This document shows positions 31,082 through 40,046 of a DNA stretch of 54,541 nt, piece after piece. Under the pieces are notes generated by a model, which saw only the letters and a list, made by a program, of their open reading frames with translations, ran no database searches and had not been told where the DNA came from. Position numbers and translations under genes: made by a program. The stretch is from contig JAIJEI010000002.1 of assembly GCA_022739095.1 (NCBI GenBank), forward strand, positions 1 through 54,541, written 5' to 3'. This DNA comes from Bifidobacterium sp. GTDB lineage: Bacteria; Actinomycetota; Actinomycetes; Actinomycetales; Bifidobacteriaceae. Each line of letters begins with the position of its first letter. Positions within the stretch are counted from its first letter, which is position 1.

Positions 31082-31609
31082 ATGCCAAGTGGAGGCAAAC
31101 GAGTACGCTCCGGGCCGGCCAAGGACCCGAACAGCGAGAAGAGCCGCAGACTCGGATACACATTGCAGAGCCTGCCGAACACCGAGTGCCGGATGAAGCC
31201 GCCGGAATGGCCCTTGGAGCCTGCCGATGACGAGCGCGTCCGCGAACTTGAGGCGGAGAAGTGGAAGTGGCTGTGGAAGCTGCCTCAGGCACGCGCCTGG
31301 CATCTGCCCCAGTTCAAGTGGATGATTCACGAACTGGCGTTGTACGCGCGGCTTTCCATCGCATGCGAGATCGCGCCGGCACCCACGGCGTTGACCGTGC
31401 TGCTGCGCATCTCCGACCGCGTCGGCATGAGCGCCGCCGGATTGCAGGCGTTGGGCTGGAAAATCGAGGCCGAGGCCGAGCGGAAGCCAGTTGATTCGGA
31501 GTTCACGCGCCGCAGGGCCAAGGAGCTGAATCAGGAATCAGCCGCCGAACGCTCTCCCATGGACGAGACGAGGCATGTGTACCAGCGTCGGATGAGCGGC
31601 AATGGCTGA
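31082..31609 (+). CDS. terS: Terminase small subunit
   Basis: 175 residues from the ATG at 31082, with GAGAGGTG upstream. MPSGGKRVRSGPAKDPNSEK is typical of actinophage small terminases (P27-like), followed by a helical core. It recognises phage DNA at the packaging site. Overlaps the next gene by eight bases. Confidence 0.87.
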   Translation: MPSGGKRVRSGPAKDPNSEKSRRLGYTLQSLPNTECRMKPPEWPLEPADDERVRELEAEKWKWLWKLPQARAWHLPQFKWMIHELALYARLSIACEIAPAPTALTVLLRISDRVGMSAAGLQALGWKIEAEAERKPVDSEFTRRRAKELNQESAAERSPMDETRHVYQRRMSGNG

Positions 31610-32726
31610 CGAGGATTCATGGCTCATCGACTTCCCCACGTTGGGGCATCTGGTGTGCGCATGGATCGAACGCCATTGCCGACAGCCGGACGGCCCGTTG
31701 CGAGGCCGTCCGGTGGTGCTGTCCGACTGGCAGTACTGGCTGGCGGCGAACCGTTGGCGTATCCGCGAGGACGCCCCATATGTGCCGCCTGAGGAAGTCA
31801 CCGTCGATAACCCGATGGTGCTCAACCAGGCATTCGAATACCGCATGACGCTGACCGTCGGACCGCAGAAATGGGGCAAGGGGCCATGCACGGCGTTCTT
31901 CACCGCCGCCGAGGGCTGCGGGCCCACCATCTTCGATGGCTGGGCGCGAGAAGGCGACGTGTACCGTTGCGCTGACAACGGTTGTCCGTGCGGCTGGGAG
32001 TGGCCGTACAATCCGGGTGAGCCGAAAGGCCGTCGGCATCCGTCGCCGCTCATCCAGTTGACGGCAAATTCCGAGGAGCAGGTACGCAACATCTACCGTC
32101 CTCTCGTGGCGACGATCCTGCTGGGCCCGCTCAAGGAGCTCATGCGCGTGAGGGACACCTTCATCCGCATATTGCAGCCGGGGCGCGAAGGCGAGGCCGA
32201 CGCCTTGGACTTGGATCGCATCGACGTGGTCACCGCCTCGGCGAAATCCCGTCTGGGCAATCCGATCACGGACGCCGAACAGGACGAGGCCGGCCTGTAC
32301 ACGAAATCGAACGGCATGATAGCGGTCGCCACCACGCAGCGCCGAGGAGCCGCCGGCATGGGCGGCCGCACACATGCGTGGACGAACGCATGGGATCCGG
32401 GCGAGGACAGTTACGCGCAGCAGGTGTTCGAGAACGCCGAGGACGACGTGTTCGTGTTCTACCGGAACCCCGATCTCGCGAAATCATTGCGTCACCGCGA
32501 CGGCCGGCCGTTGGACTTCAATCTGAAATCCGAACGGCTGAAGATGCTCGAATACGTGTATCGCGGCTCCCCGTGGGTCGACCTTAATTCCATCGAATCG
32601 GAAGCCAAGGCGCTGATGAAGACCGACCCTACCCAAGCGGAAAGGTTCTTCGGAAACCGTCTGGTGCAGGGCGGCGGCGCATGGCTCGAAGACGGACTGT
32701 GGGAGAGCTGCTATGCCGACGCATGA
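31602..32726 (+). CDS. terL: Terminase large subunit, ATPase part
   Basis: 374 residues. TVGPQKWGKGPCTAFF is the variant Walker A, and VTASAKSRLGNPITDAEQDE holds the Walker B-like acidic pair; then GGRTHAWTNAWDPGEDSYAQ and ERFFGNRLVQGGGAWL. The frame ends where the nuclease domain should begin and that domain follows in the +1 frame at 32713. Either a single-base insertion (T at 32724) split the gene or the two parts are made separately. Confidence 0.92.
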   Translation: MADEDSWLIDFPTLGHLVCAWIERHCRQPDGPLRGRPVVLSDWQYWLAANRWRIREDAPYVPPEEVTVDNPMVLNQAFEYRMTLTVGPQKWGKGPCTAFFTAAEGCGPTIFDGWAREGDVYRCADNGCPCGWEWPYNPGEPKGRRHPSPLIQLTANSEEQVRNIYRPLVATILLGPLKELMRVRDTFIRILQPGREGEADALDLDRIDVVTASAKSRLGNPITDAEQDEAGLYTKSNGMIAVATTQRRGAAGMGGRTHAWTNAWDPGEDSYAQQVFENAEDDVFVFYRNPDLAKSLRHRDGRPLDFNLKSERLKMLEYVYRGSPWVDLNSIESEAKALMKTDPTQAERFFGNRLVQGGGAWLEDGLWESCYADA

Positions 32727-33363
32727 ACTCTGGTTGCCGAACCCGCCAAAAGGCACGCGCGTATGCGCGGGCTTCGACGGCTCGGAGAACGACGACTGGA
32801 CATGCATCAAGATGGAGACCCTCGACGGGCTGATATTCACTCCCCGATACGGGCCCGACCGGCGTGCGACCATCTGGAACCCGAGGCAGTGGTGCGGGCG
32901 CATCCCCCGCGCCGAGGTATCCGCAGCATGGGCGGAACTCAACGACCGCTACAGGATAGAACGCGCCTACTGCGACCCCGGCTTCCGCGACGAACTGTCA
33001 TGGGAGTCGGAGATAGAAGCATGGGATCGCGCCTACGGGCCGAAGAAATTCATGCCATGGAGCATGTCGGGCAGCTCCCGCATCGGAGCCGTCTACGAGG
33101 CATTGCGCCGATTCGAAGCCGACCTGACCACACATCGCATCACACAGGACGGCTGCCCCGTCACCCGCACCCACATGATGAACGCGCGAAAGGTCGCCAA
33201 GACCCTGGAACGCTACGGGCTGGCGAAACCCCAGCAGAACAGGAAGATAGACGCCGCCGTGACCAGCGTGCTCGCCCACGAAGCCGCATGCGACGCGCGA
33301 GCCGCCGGCTGGGGCGCTCGCAAACACAATTACATGCTTACCGGATCATCGACCAGGAGGTGA
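32713..33363 (+). CDS. Terminase large subunit, nuclease part
   Basis: 216 residues with the RNase H-like nuclease signatures VCAGFDGSENDDWTCI, ERAYCDPGFRDEL and DAAVTSVLAHEA. It overlaps the ATPase frame by 14 bases. GGGAG lies seven bases before its ATG, so independent translation is possible. In most actinophages both parts form one protein of about 580 residues. Confidence 0.9.
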   Translation: MPTHELWLPNPPKGTRVCAGFDGSENDDWTCIKMETLDGLIFTPRYGPDRRATIWNPRQWCGRIPRAEVSAAWAELNDRYRIERAYCDPGFRDELSWESEIEAWDRAYGPKKFMPWSMSGSSRIGAVYEALRRFEADLTTHRITQDGCPVTRTHMMNARKVAKTLERYGLAKPQQNRKIDAAVTSVLAHEAACDARAAGWGARKHNYMLTGSSTRR

Positions 33364-33365
33364 CG

Positions 33366-34859
33366 ATGGAACACAACCAGCAGGATCTGACCGCATTGGC
33401 GAACCGACTGGCCGATAAGATCCAGTTCCGTCGACCCAGCATCGGCACGCATACCGATTACGTGCTCGGCAAACGCGGCAAACTGAAGTTCGCGTCCAAG
33501 GAATTCAAACGCTATATGAGCGACCGGTTCTCCGATTTCTCGGACAACTGGTGCCTCCCGGTGGCGCAGGCCCCGGTGGAACGCATCAAGTTTAAGGGCT
33601 TCGTCCCATATGATGACGTGAAGCTCGGTACCGGCATCATGAAATGCCTCGATCGCAACGACTTTGAACGCGGACTGCAGGAAGCCGCGCTGATGATGAC
33701 CACCACGGGCCGCGCGTTCGCCTTGGTCACGCAGGTCGACGGAAGGGCCCGCATCACGTTCGAGCACCCGGACAGCGCCGCAGTCATCTACGATGCGCGC
33801 ACCGGCCAGCCGTCAGCCGGGTTCCTCATCCAGCAGGGCGACGACGAGGAGTACGGCACCCTCATGGTGCCCGGCTGGACGGTCAGCATGGAACGTAAGA
33901 AGATGCTCGATCTGACCGACCAGCGCGTGCCGCCCGACGTGTATGGCTGGAAGATGAATGACCCTCAGCCCACCGGTCTGGACACGATCCCCCTGCGCGA
34001 GTTCCGCAACCAGATGCTATTGGACAATGCGCCGATCAGCGACATCGCGCACGTCGAATCGATGCAGGACACGGTCAACGTCGTATGGGCCTACCTGCTG
34101 AACGCATTGGACTACGCCTCACTGCCGGCACGAGTCATCCTCGGTGGAGACCCGCTCGTCGAGCCCGTCTACAACGAGGAGGGACAGCAGGTCGGCGAGA
34201 AGCCCATCGAACTCGACAAGCAGGTGCTGGAGCGCATCTACCAGTTCACCGGTGACAACGTGAATCTGGGCGAATGGTCAAGCTCGAACCTGAACGTGTT
34301 CATCCCGGTCATCGAGAAGGCCGTGGAACATATCGCCGCCGAAACACGCACCCCCGGCCATTACCTGCTGACGAACGCGGAGGTTCCGGCCACCGGCTAC
34401 GAGGTCGCCGAAGCCGGCCTCGTATCCAAGACCATCGAACGCATCAGCTTCCTGAAATCCCCCATCCGCGACATCTGTAGCATCGCCATGTGCTACGAGA
34501 ACGACAGGGATGAGGCGGACATCATCGCCGACTCCAAGGTGCAGTTCGCGACCCCGCAGTATCGCAGCGAGACGCTGATGGCGGACGCGATGCTCAAGTA
34601 CAAGCAGCTCGGCTTCCCGATCCAATGGGTCGCGGAGCAGATGGGGCAAAGCTCGGACGAGGTGCAGCGCATCATGCGCATGCGCACCGACGAGATGGCC
34701 GACCCCGAACTCGAATCGTTGAACCGTGCCCTGCAGATCGGAGGCGCTGATGGCGGTCGAATCGCAGGTGCTGGCCTACAGTCAGAAACGGCTGGCGACG
34801 TTGGAGCTGGCGGCGGACAGGGCCGCGCGCAGAACATGGAACAGGGTCGACGCCAATAA
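33366..34859 (+). CDS. Portal protein
   Basis: 497 residues from the ATG at 33366 with AGGAGGTG upstream. RFSDFSDNWCLPVAQAPVER, the long central domain and LTNAEVPATGYEVAEAGL (stem and crown region of SPP1 gp6-like portals) identify it. It forms the DNA gate at one capsid vertex. Its 3' end overlaps the next gene by 110 bases. A much longer frame upstream is an artefact. Confidence 0.93.
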   Translation: MEHNQQDLTALANRLADKIQFRRPSIGTHTDYVLGKRGKLKFASKEFKRYMSDRFSDFSDNWCLPVAQAPVERIKFKGFVPYDDVKLGTGIMKCLDRNDFERGLQEAALMMTTTGRAFALVTQVDGRARITFEHPDSAAVIYDARTGQPSAGFLIQQGDDEEYGTLMVPGWTVSMERKKMLDLTDQRVPPDVYGWKMNDPQPTGLDTIPLREFRNQMLLDNAPISDIAHVESMQDTVNVVWAYLLNALDYASLPARVILGGDPLVEPVYNEEGQQVGEKPIELDKQVLERIYQFTGDNVNLGEWSSSNLNVFIPVIEKAVEHIAAETRTPGHYLLTNAEVPATGYEVAEAGLVSKTIERISFLKSPIRDICSIAMCYENDRDEADIIADSKVQFATPQYRSETLMADAMLKYKQLGFPIQWVAEQMGQSSDEVQRIMRMRTDEMADPELESLNRALQIGGADGGRIAGAGLQSETAGDVGAGGGQGRAQNMEQGRRQ

Positions 34860-35961
34860 CATCCAGGCGTCGTGGAAGTCGATAAGCCGCGACTTCCTCA
34901 CCCTGTTCTCCACCATCCAAACCAAGTCGGCGGAGACGGCCATCGACGCGAGCGGCATGATGCTCGCCGAACAGGGTGTGTACGTCACTCCCCATGCTTT
35001 GGCCAACCCGAACGCCTTCGCGGGCTGGGCGCCGTCCGGCCTCGACATCGCCTCCTACTTCCAATCCCCCATGTTCGCCGCCCTGCACGCGATACGCACC
35101 GGCAGCTCCCCGTTGTTGGCATTGGAATATGGGCGCAACCTGCTGGTCATGCTCACCTCTCTGGCGGTCATGGACACCGCCCGTCAGGCGGAGTCACTGG
35201 ACATCACCAGCCGGCCCAAGGTCGGCTACGTGCGCGTCGAGTCCGCCACCTGCTGCGACAGGTGCATGCTGTTGGCCGGCAAGTGGTTCCGCTTCAACGA
35301 GGGGTTCCTGCGCCACCCGCACTGCCACGGCCGCCACGTGCCCTGCAGCCAGGGCATGGCCAAGCAACAGGGGTGGATCAGCGACCCCATGGAGGGTTTC
35401 AAAAGTCTCTCCCGTGAGGAGCAGGACAAGCGCTTCGGAGCGAACTACGCGCAGGCCATCCGAGACGGCGCCGACATCTACCAGGTCGTCAACTCGAAAC
35501 GCGGCATGCAAAGGGTGGGCAAAGGCTATACGGCGCTGACCACCAGCGAGGGCACCACCCGATACGGGTGGGCCAGCATGCAATACGCTCAGCAGTCCGG
35601 CCGGAAAATGAAACGCCGCCTGTCCATCGACGGCATCTACTCGCTGACCGGAGGCGACCGGGAGAAGACCATCGCCGCGTTGAAGGCCAACGGCTACTAC
35701 GTGGACAACGACTGGCGCGGCAAAGTGCCCGAGATCCGCAAAAGCATGTGGCTGCACGACAACACGTACCGGCAGGGGCGCGTCGAACTGTTGACCGTCG
35801 CCGAGAAGCGCGTGCAGACCGCGAAGCTCCGCTACGAGGCCGTATTGGAGGGCCGCAACCCCAACGATGGCCGCATGCCCCTCACCCCCGAAATCGCGGC
35901 CCAGTGCGAACGCGAATACCGCCGATGGGTCACCTCCAGCGGCCAGATTTTCCAGCAATGA
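34750..35961 (+). CDS. Minor head protein (MuF/VG15-like)
   Basis: 403 residues from the ATG at 34750 (GGAGG upstream). The signature RVESATCCDRCMLLAGKWF with RHPHCHGRHVP is the zinc-binding motif of phage minor head or capsid-maturation proteins found after the portal. The C-terminal 150 residues are unassigned and might carry an effector; none is recognised. Confidence 0.85.
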   Translation: MAVESQVLAYSQKRLATLELAADRAARRTWNRVDANNIQASWKSISRDFLTLFSTIQTKSAETAIDASGMMLAEQGVYVTPHALANPNAFAGWAPSGLDIASYFQSPMFAALHAIRTGSSPLLALEYGRNLLVMLTSLAVMDTARQAESLDITSRPKVGYVRVESATCCDRCMLLAGKWFRFNEGFLRHPHCHGRHVPCSQGMAKQQGWISDPMEGFKSLSREEQDKRFGANYAQAIRDGADIYQVVNSKRGMQRVGKGYTALTTSEGTTRYGWASMQYAQQSGRKMKRRLSIDGIYSLTGGDREKTIAALKANGYYVDNDWRGKVPEIRKSMWLHDNTYRQGRVELLTVAEKRVQTAKLRYEAVLEGRNPNDGRMPLTPEIAAQCEREYRRWVTSSGQIFQQ

Positions 35962-35984
35962 TCCAGCGAATCGAAAGGAAGAAC

Positions 35985-36599
35985 ATGGATCCCGCAAACC
36001 AGAACCAGCAGACAGGCGACAACGAGTCCAAGAAGCCGGAGAACACCGGCGGCGAGGATTGGCAGTCGAAGTTCGAAGGACAGCGGAAAGTCAACCGCGA
36101 CCTCGAAAAGAAACTGAACGAAGCCTACGCCAAGGCCGACAAGGTCGACGAACTCGAAAAACAGATCGCCGCCCTGCAGGGCAAGGAAGCCGAATACGAG
36201 GCCGCCCGGAAGGAACAGGCCGTCAAGGACGAGGCCCTTGCCGCCGCCAACCAGCGCATCCTCAAGGCCGAAGTCCGCGCCGCCGCCAGCGGCAAGCTCA
36301 CCGACCCGTCCGACGCCCTGCGCTACCTCGACCTGTCCAAATTCACCGTCACGGATGACGGCGGCGTGGACACGCAGGCCATCGCCGACTCCATCGGCGA
36401 ACTGCTGGAACAGAAACCTTATCTCGGGAAAGCCGAGCAAGCACCCTCGGGTGCGAACATCACGCCGCCCAGCGGAACACGGGACGGCGACCGCCATCAG
36501 GGTCAGCTCACCCGAGACGACCTGAAAACCATGAGCCCCGCAGAAATCGTCAAAGCCCAACAGGACGGGCGACTGAAGGACCTGCTCGGAGCCAACTAA
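35985..36599 (+). CDS. Scaffolding protein
   Basis: 204 residues, starting at the ATG at 35985 with AAAGGAAG upstream. Acidic and disordered N-terminus, long coiled coil (about residues 30-95, rich in E, K, A), helical C-terminus. Position directly before the major capsid gene fits a scaffold that guides procapsid assembly. Confidence 0.85.
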   Translation: MDPANQNQQTGDNESKKPENTGGEDWQSKFEGQRKVNRDLEKKLNEAYAKADKVDELEKQIAALQGKEAEYEAARKEQAVKDEALAAANQRILKAEVRAAASGKLTDPSDALRYLDLSKFTVTDDGGVDTQAIADSIGELLEQKPYLGKAEQAPSGANITPPSGTRDGDRHQGQLTRDDLKTMSPAEIVKAQQDGRLKDLLGAN

Positions 36600-36615
36600 C
36601 GGAAGGAGGCCTTAA

Positions 36616-37473
36616 ATGGCCATCACCAATTTCATCCCCGAACTCTGGAGCGCCAACATCCTGCTGGAACTCCAGAAGAACCTCGTCTACGGTTCCGCCG
36701 TGAACCGCGACTACGAGGGCGACATCGCCAACTACGGCGACACCGTGCACATCACCGGCATCGCGCACATCAGCATCGGCGACTACACGGCCCACACCGA
36801 CATCACCATCGAACCGGCCACCGACAAGGACGCCGGCGAACTCGTCATCAACCAGAGCAAGTACTTCGCGTTCGAAATCGACGACGTGGAGAAGCGCCAG
36901 GCCATGAACAACCTGACCGCCGCATATTCCCAGGACGCCGCCTACAAGCTGCGCGACCTGACCGACCAGTACCTGGCCGGCCTGATGGCAGCAGGCGCGA
37001 AGAGCACGCTCGACCCGATTTCCGGCGCCACCGCCACCAAGGCGTACGACACCATCGTGGATCTGGCCACCGCATTGGATAAGCAGAACGTGCCAGACGC
37101 GGGCCGTTGGGTCATCGTCAACCCGGACTTCTATGGCCTGCTGCGCAAGGACAGCCGTTTCGTCGCCGGCGCCGAGTCCGCTCATTCCACGCTGCTTAAC
37201 GGAGTCGTCGGCGAGGCCGCGGGCATGACCATCCTCAAGTCCAACAACGCTCCCGCAGCCAAGGGCGGCTCTTCCTCGGCTCAGACCGATGAGGGCAACG
37301 TCATCATCGCTGGCACCAACGCGGCCACCACGTTCGCGGAGCAGATCGCCAAGGTCGAGGCCACCCGCAAGGAGAAGGGCTTTGACGACATCGTCAAGGG
37401 CCTGCACCTGTACGGCGCGAAGGTCGTGCGCCCCGAAGCGCTGGCCACCGTACACTTCAAGGTGGGCAAGTGA
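36616..37473 (+). CDS. Major capsid protein
   Basis: 285 residues, GGAAGGAGG upstream. MAITNFIPELWSANILLELQ, then GDTVHITGIAHISIGDY and RWVIVNPDFYGLLRKDSRFV are typical of the HK97-fold coat proteins called P22/N4-gp5-like in siphoviruses. No N-terminal delta domain, consistent with a separate scaffold. Confidence 0.93.
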   Translation: MAITNFIPELWSANILLELQKNLVYGSAVNRDYEGDIANYGDTVHITGIAHISIGDYTAHTDITIEPATDKDAGELVINQSKYFAFEIDDVEKRQAMNNLTAAYSQDAAYKLRDLTDQYLAGLMAAGAKSTLDPISGATATKAYDTIVDLATALDKQNVPDAGRWVIVNPDFYGLLRKDSRFVAGAESAHSTLLNGVVGEAAGMTILKSNNAPAAKGGSSSAQTDEGNVIIAGTNAATTFAEQIAKVEATRKEKGFDDIVKGLHLYGAKVVRPEALATVHFKVGK

Positions 37474-37520
37474 TGGCCGGCAGCTATGAGGCCATGCCCT
37501 ACGCGGGCGAAGCCGAATAA
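37473..37520 (+). CDS. 15-residue ORF after the capsid gene
   Basis: MAGSYEAMPYAGEAE, coupled to the capsid stop as TGATG. Many related phages encode a short head protein here; this one is very small and could be a remnant. Confidence 0.35.
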   Translation: MAGSYEAMPYAGEAE

Positions 37521-37539
37521 CCGCATAGGGGGGTGACTC

Positions 37540-38121
37540 ATGGACACGCTGGCAACGATCAAGGACCTTGATTCCTACGGCATCGAATACGCGGACGGAA
37601 AGCTCGCGGACAAGCTGCTCGAATCGGTTTCCGCCGCGGTGCGCGACGCCGCAGGCTGCCCCATCACACGCGGCGAATACACGGTGACCATCCCCGGCGA
37701 GACCTCACGCAGGCTCGACCTGCCCATGCGCCCCGTGATTTCCGTGAGCCGCGTGCTCGTGGACGGTGAGGAGACCGGGGATTGGAAGCTGCTCGGCAAC
37801 GCCCTGTACAGGGAAAGCCTGTGGAGCCTGCCGAACATGGTTCCCCGTTCCGTCGCCGTCACCATGCTCGCCGGCTACGATCCGGTTCCTCCGGACATCG
37901 TGCGCCTCGTGTGCAGCATGGTCTCAGCCGGACTCGTCCAGCAGTCGAACGGCGGCCCCGGCGCTCACCGCGACGAATCGTACGCGCGAATCGATGACGT
38001 GCAGATCGGCTACCGTCAGGGCGAATCCGAGATCATCGACGCGCTCGAACTGCCGGAGGGTACGAAACGCGCTCTCCGCAACAGGTTCGGTTTACGTGGC
38101 ATCGCCATAGGGGTGTTCTGA
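37540..38121 (+). CDS. Head-tail adaptor/connector
   Basis: 193 residues. LATIKDLDSYGIEYADGKLA, then GEYTVTIPGETSRRLDLPMRP, a pattern of the HK97 gp6-like connector family extended with a beta domain. It should dock under the portal. Coupled to the next gene. Confidence 0.8.
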   Translation: MDTLATIKDLDSYGIEYADGKLADKLLESVSAAVRDAAGCPITRGEYTVTIPGETSRRLDLPMRPVISVSRVLVDGEETGDWKLLGNALYRESLWSLPNMVPRSVAVTMLAGYDPVPPDIVRLVCSMVSAGLVQQSNGGPGAHRDESYARIDDVQIGYRQGESEIIDALELPEGTKRALRNRFGLRGIAIGVF

Positions 38122-38543
38122 TGAACGTGCAGCACATCCTCAATCGAGGCCGACAGCTCGCCGAATCGTTGATGACCGATCAATGCCACGTCACGCGCAT
38201 GGGCAAACCGGCCATCGACCCCGAAACGGGACTGGTGGAACCGGCTGCGAAGACCGTGTATGAGGGCAAGTGCAAGGTGCAGACCTCCGGCGGCTTGGCC
38301 GCCGAGAACACGGAGGGCGGCATCGTCGAAGCCCTCGGCGCTGTCACCCCCGTGTGGAGCATGTACGTGCACTTCCCCTACGGCACCACGGGATTGTTGC
38401 CGGGCGACGTGTGCGAGATAACCGAAGCCAATGACCCGAACCTCAAGGGCAGGAAGCTCCGGTTGTTGAACATGCAGTCCGAGAAGTCGCATGCGACCGC
38501 ATGCCGGTGGAACGTGAAGGAGGTGGGCAACAGCAATGAGTGA
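38121..38543 (+). CDS. Head-tail stopper, DUF6093-like
   Basis: 140 residues. MTDQCHVTRMGKPAIDPETG and VYEGKCKVQTSGG match the DUF6093/head-closure beta-barrel pattern of actinophages. Overlaps its neighbours by one and eight bases. Confidence 0.8.
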   Translation: MNVQHILNRGRQLAESLMTDQCHVTRMGKPAIDPETGLVEPAAKTVYEGKCKVQTSGGLAAENTEGGIVEALGAVTPVWSMYVHFPYGTTGLLPGDVCEITEANDPNLKGRKLRLLNMQSEKSHATACRWNVKEVGNSNE

Positions 38544-38934
38544 CGTGACAATCGACGCTTCGGAGCTGACCGCTTTCGGCCGCAGGGTCGCCGCCGCGCA
38601 TGCCATGGCTTCGGCCAAGGTCGCGCAGGCGGTGAAAAAAGGTGCGCAGAACGTCAAGGAAGGCATCGTCTCCGACCTGCAGACATCATCGAACTACGCG
38701 ATCAGCCGTATCGGCATCGGCTACGAGCTGGGCAGCACCGGCACCACCATCTACGCGGACGTGAGCCCGCGCGACGGCGGAGCTTCCGACTTGGCCAACA
38801 TCGCGTTCTTCGGCACCGCGAAAGGCGGCGGAACCCACCGGTTCTACCAGTTCGCCGAACAGGAATTGCCCACGCTCGCCGAATACGTGGCCGATGCCGC
38901 CGACGACATGCTGATAGGAGCCATCGGATTATGA
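38536..38934 (+). CDS. Tail completion protein, HK97 gp10-like
   Basis: 132 residues. SELTAFGRRVAAAHAMASAK, AVKKGAQNVKEGIVSDL and FFGTAKGGG with a terminal helix are typical of gp10-like (neck/tail-completion) proteins. ATGA overlap with the next gene. Confidence 0.82.
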   Translation: MSDVTIDASELTAFGRRVAAAHAMASAKVAQAVKKGAQNVKEGIVSDLQTSSNYAISRIGIGYELGSTGTTIYADVSPRDGGASDLANIAFFGTAKGGGTHRFYQFAEQELPTLAEYVADAADDMLIGAIGL

Positions 38935-39347
38935 GCGTCATGGACCTGACCAATGCGGTTCTCGACCTGCTGCCCTCCATGCCGTCCGGCGTGAAGGTAT
39001 ACAGGCAGGAGGAGCCGTTGGAGTCGGAGATGCCGCCGTGGATCATCGCGCGCGTCTCCACCGACCGTCATGTGGCGGCGGAGACGATGCGGTTCACCGC
39101 CCACTCCGCCCTGTTGGAGGTTCGCGCCGTCAGCACCACCGCCGACAGCGTGAACATCTGGTGTGACGACATGCTGATTCCCACGTTGGCGAACCGCTCC
39201 CCCACCCGGCCGCCGGGCTACACGGTGGACCAGCTCACCCTGTACGAGGATTCCGGCGCGTATGCGGCCGGTCTGACCGCTGATGACACCGCGCGCCGCT
39301 ACCAGGTGCGCGTCTTGAGGTTCCGCTTTACGTGGAGCCGACCATAA
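38931..39347 (+). CDS. Tail terminator protein
   Basis: 138 residues with an alpha-beta fold: MDLTNAVLDLLPSMPSGVKV, IIARVSTDRHV and RYQVRVLRFRFTWSR. Its position between gp10-like and major tail genes fits the tail terminator. Confidence 0.8.
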   Translation: MSVMDLTNAVLDLLPSMPSGVKVYRQEEPLESEMPPWIIARVSTDRHVAAETMRFTAHSALLEVRAVSTTADSVNIWCDDMLIPTLANRSPTRPPGYTVDQLTLYEDSGAYAAGLTADDTARRYQVRVLRFRFTWSRP

Positions 39348-39377
39348 TCAACCAATCATTTACCAAAAGTCTTCAAC

Positions 39378-39407
39378 GCCATCCCATACGGGGTGGCCTT
39401 TTGTTTT
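39378..39407 (+). terminator. Terminator before the major tail gene
   Basis: GCCATCCC/GGGGTGGC stem with a four-base loop, followed by CTTTTGTTTT. It ends one base before the AAGGAG ribosome site of the major tail gene, so transcripts entering from the head genes would be cut back unless antiterminated. Confidence 0.8.
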
Positions 39408-39419
39408 AAGGAGCACATC

Positions 39420-39947
39420 GTGACCATGAAACTGGGTACAGAGATTCCCGGCACTAGCGCCGAGGGCAACATCACCACACTATGGGTGCCGACGATCAAG
39501 GACATCAAAGCCCCCACCATGGTCGAGCTGGAAGCCGGCACTGACATCTCGAACTACGTCATGCTCGGCGGCTGGAGCTTCGACCCGTCGCAGGACACCG
39601 TATCCGACCAGCGGGAGAACAGTACGCAGGACTTCGGGGCCCCCGGCCGCAAGAGCGCCGGCGACATCAGCATCGAGGTCATCGACAACACGAACACGGA
39701 GCACCAGGAACAGAACGAGGCCGTCACCCTCATGCACGAGGGTGCCTCCGGCTATATCGTGCGTCGTCGCGGCATGGCCACCGACGCGCCATTGGCCTCC
39801 GGTCAGAAGCTCACCGTCGTGAGCGTGAAGTGCGGCGAGAAGAAGGTCATCAACCCGGATGCGAACACCATGATCCGCAGCCAGATCCCGCTGTTCGCCC
39901 AGGCCCCCGGATGGGAGTCCGAGACCGCAGTGCTGACCGCAGCCTGA
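39420..39947 (+). CDS. Major tail protein
   Basis: 175 residues from a GTG at 39420, six bases after AAGGAG. Contains AGTDISNYVMLGGWSFDPSQ, ENSTQDFGAPGRKSAGDISI and GYIVRRRGMATDAPLASGQK, the pattern of actinophage tail tube subunits. Flanked by a terminator on each side. Confidence 0.88.
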   Translation: MTMKLGTEIPGTSAEGNITTLWVPTIKDIKAPTMVELEAGTDISNYVMLGGWSFDPSQDTVSDQRENSTQDFGAPGRKSAGDISIEVIDNTNTEHQEQNEAVTLMHEGASGYIVRRRGMATDAPLASGQKLTVVSVKCGEKKVINPDANTMIRSQIPLFAQAPGWESETAVLTAA

Positions 39948-39955
39948 CAGTTCTT

Positions 39956-40007
39956 CCGTGCGGGGATTCTAAGCCTTTCTGGCCCCGCACGGTCGTTCTC
40001 TCTTTTT
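39956..40007 (+). terminator. Terminator after the major tail gene
   Basis: Perfect 10-bp stem CCGTGCGGGG/CCCCGCACGG (39956-39992) with a 17-base loop, followed by a pyrimidine run TCTCTCTTTTTC. Confidence 0.85.
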
Positions 40008-40046
40008 CTCGCAGAAAGGTTTTCAGATTTTCAGAAAGGGATAATC

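Noticed and set aside
32763..33365. Portal protein extended upstream to about 698 residues
   Set aside because: The extension is an out-of-frame reading of the terminase nuclease; AGGAGGTG marks the start at 33366.
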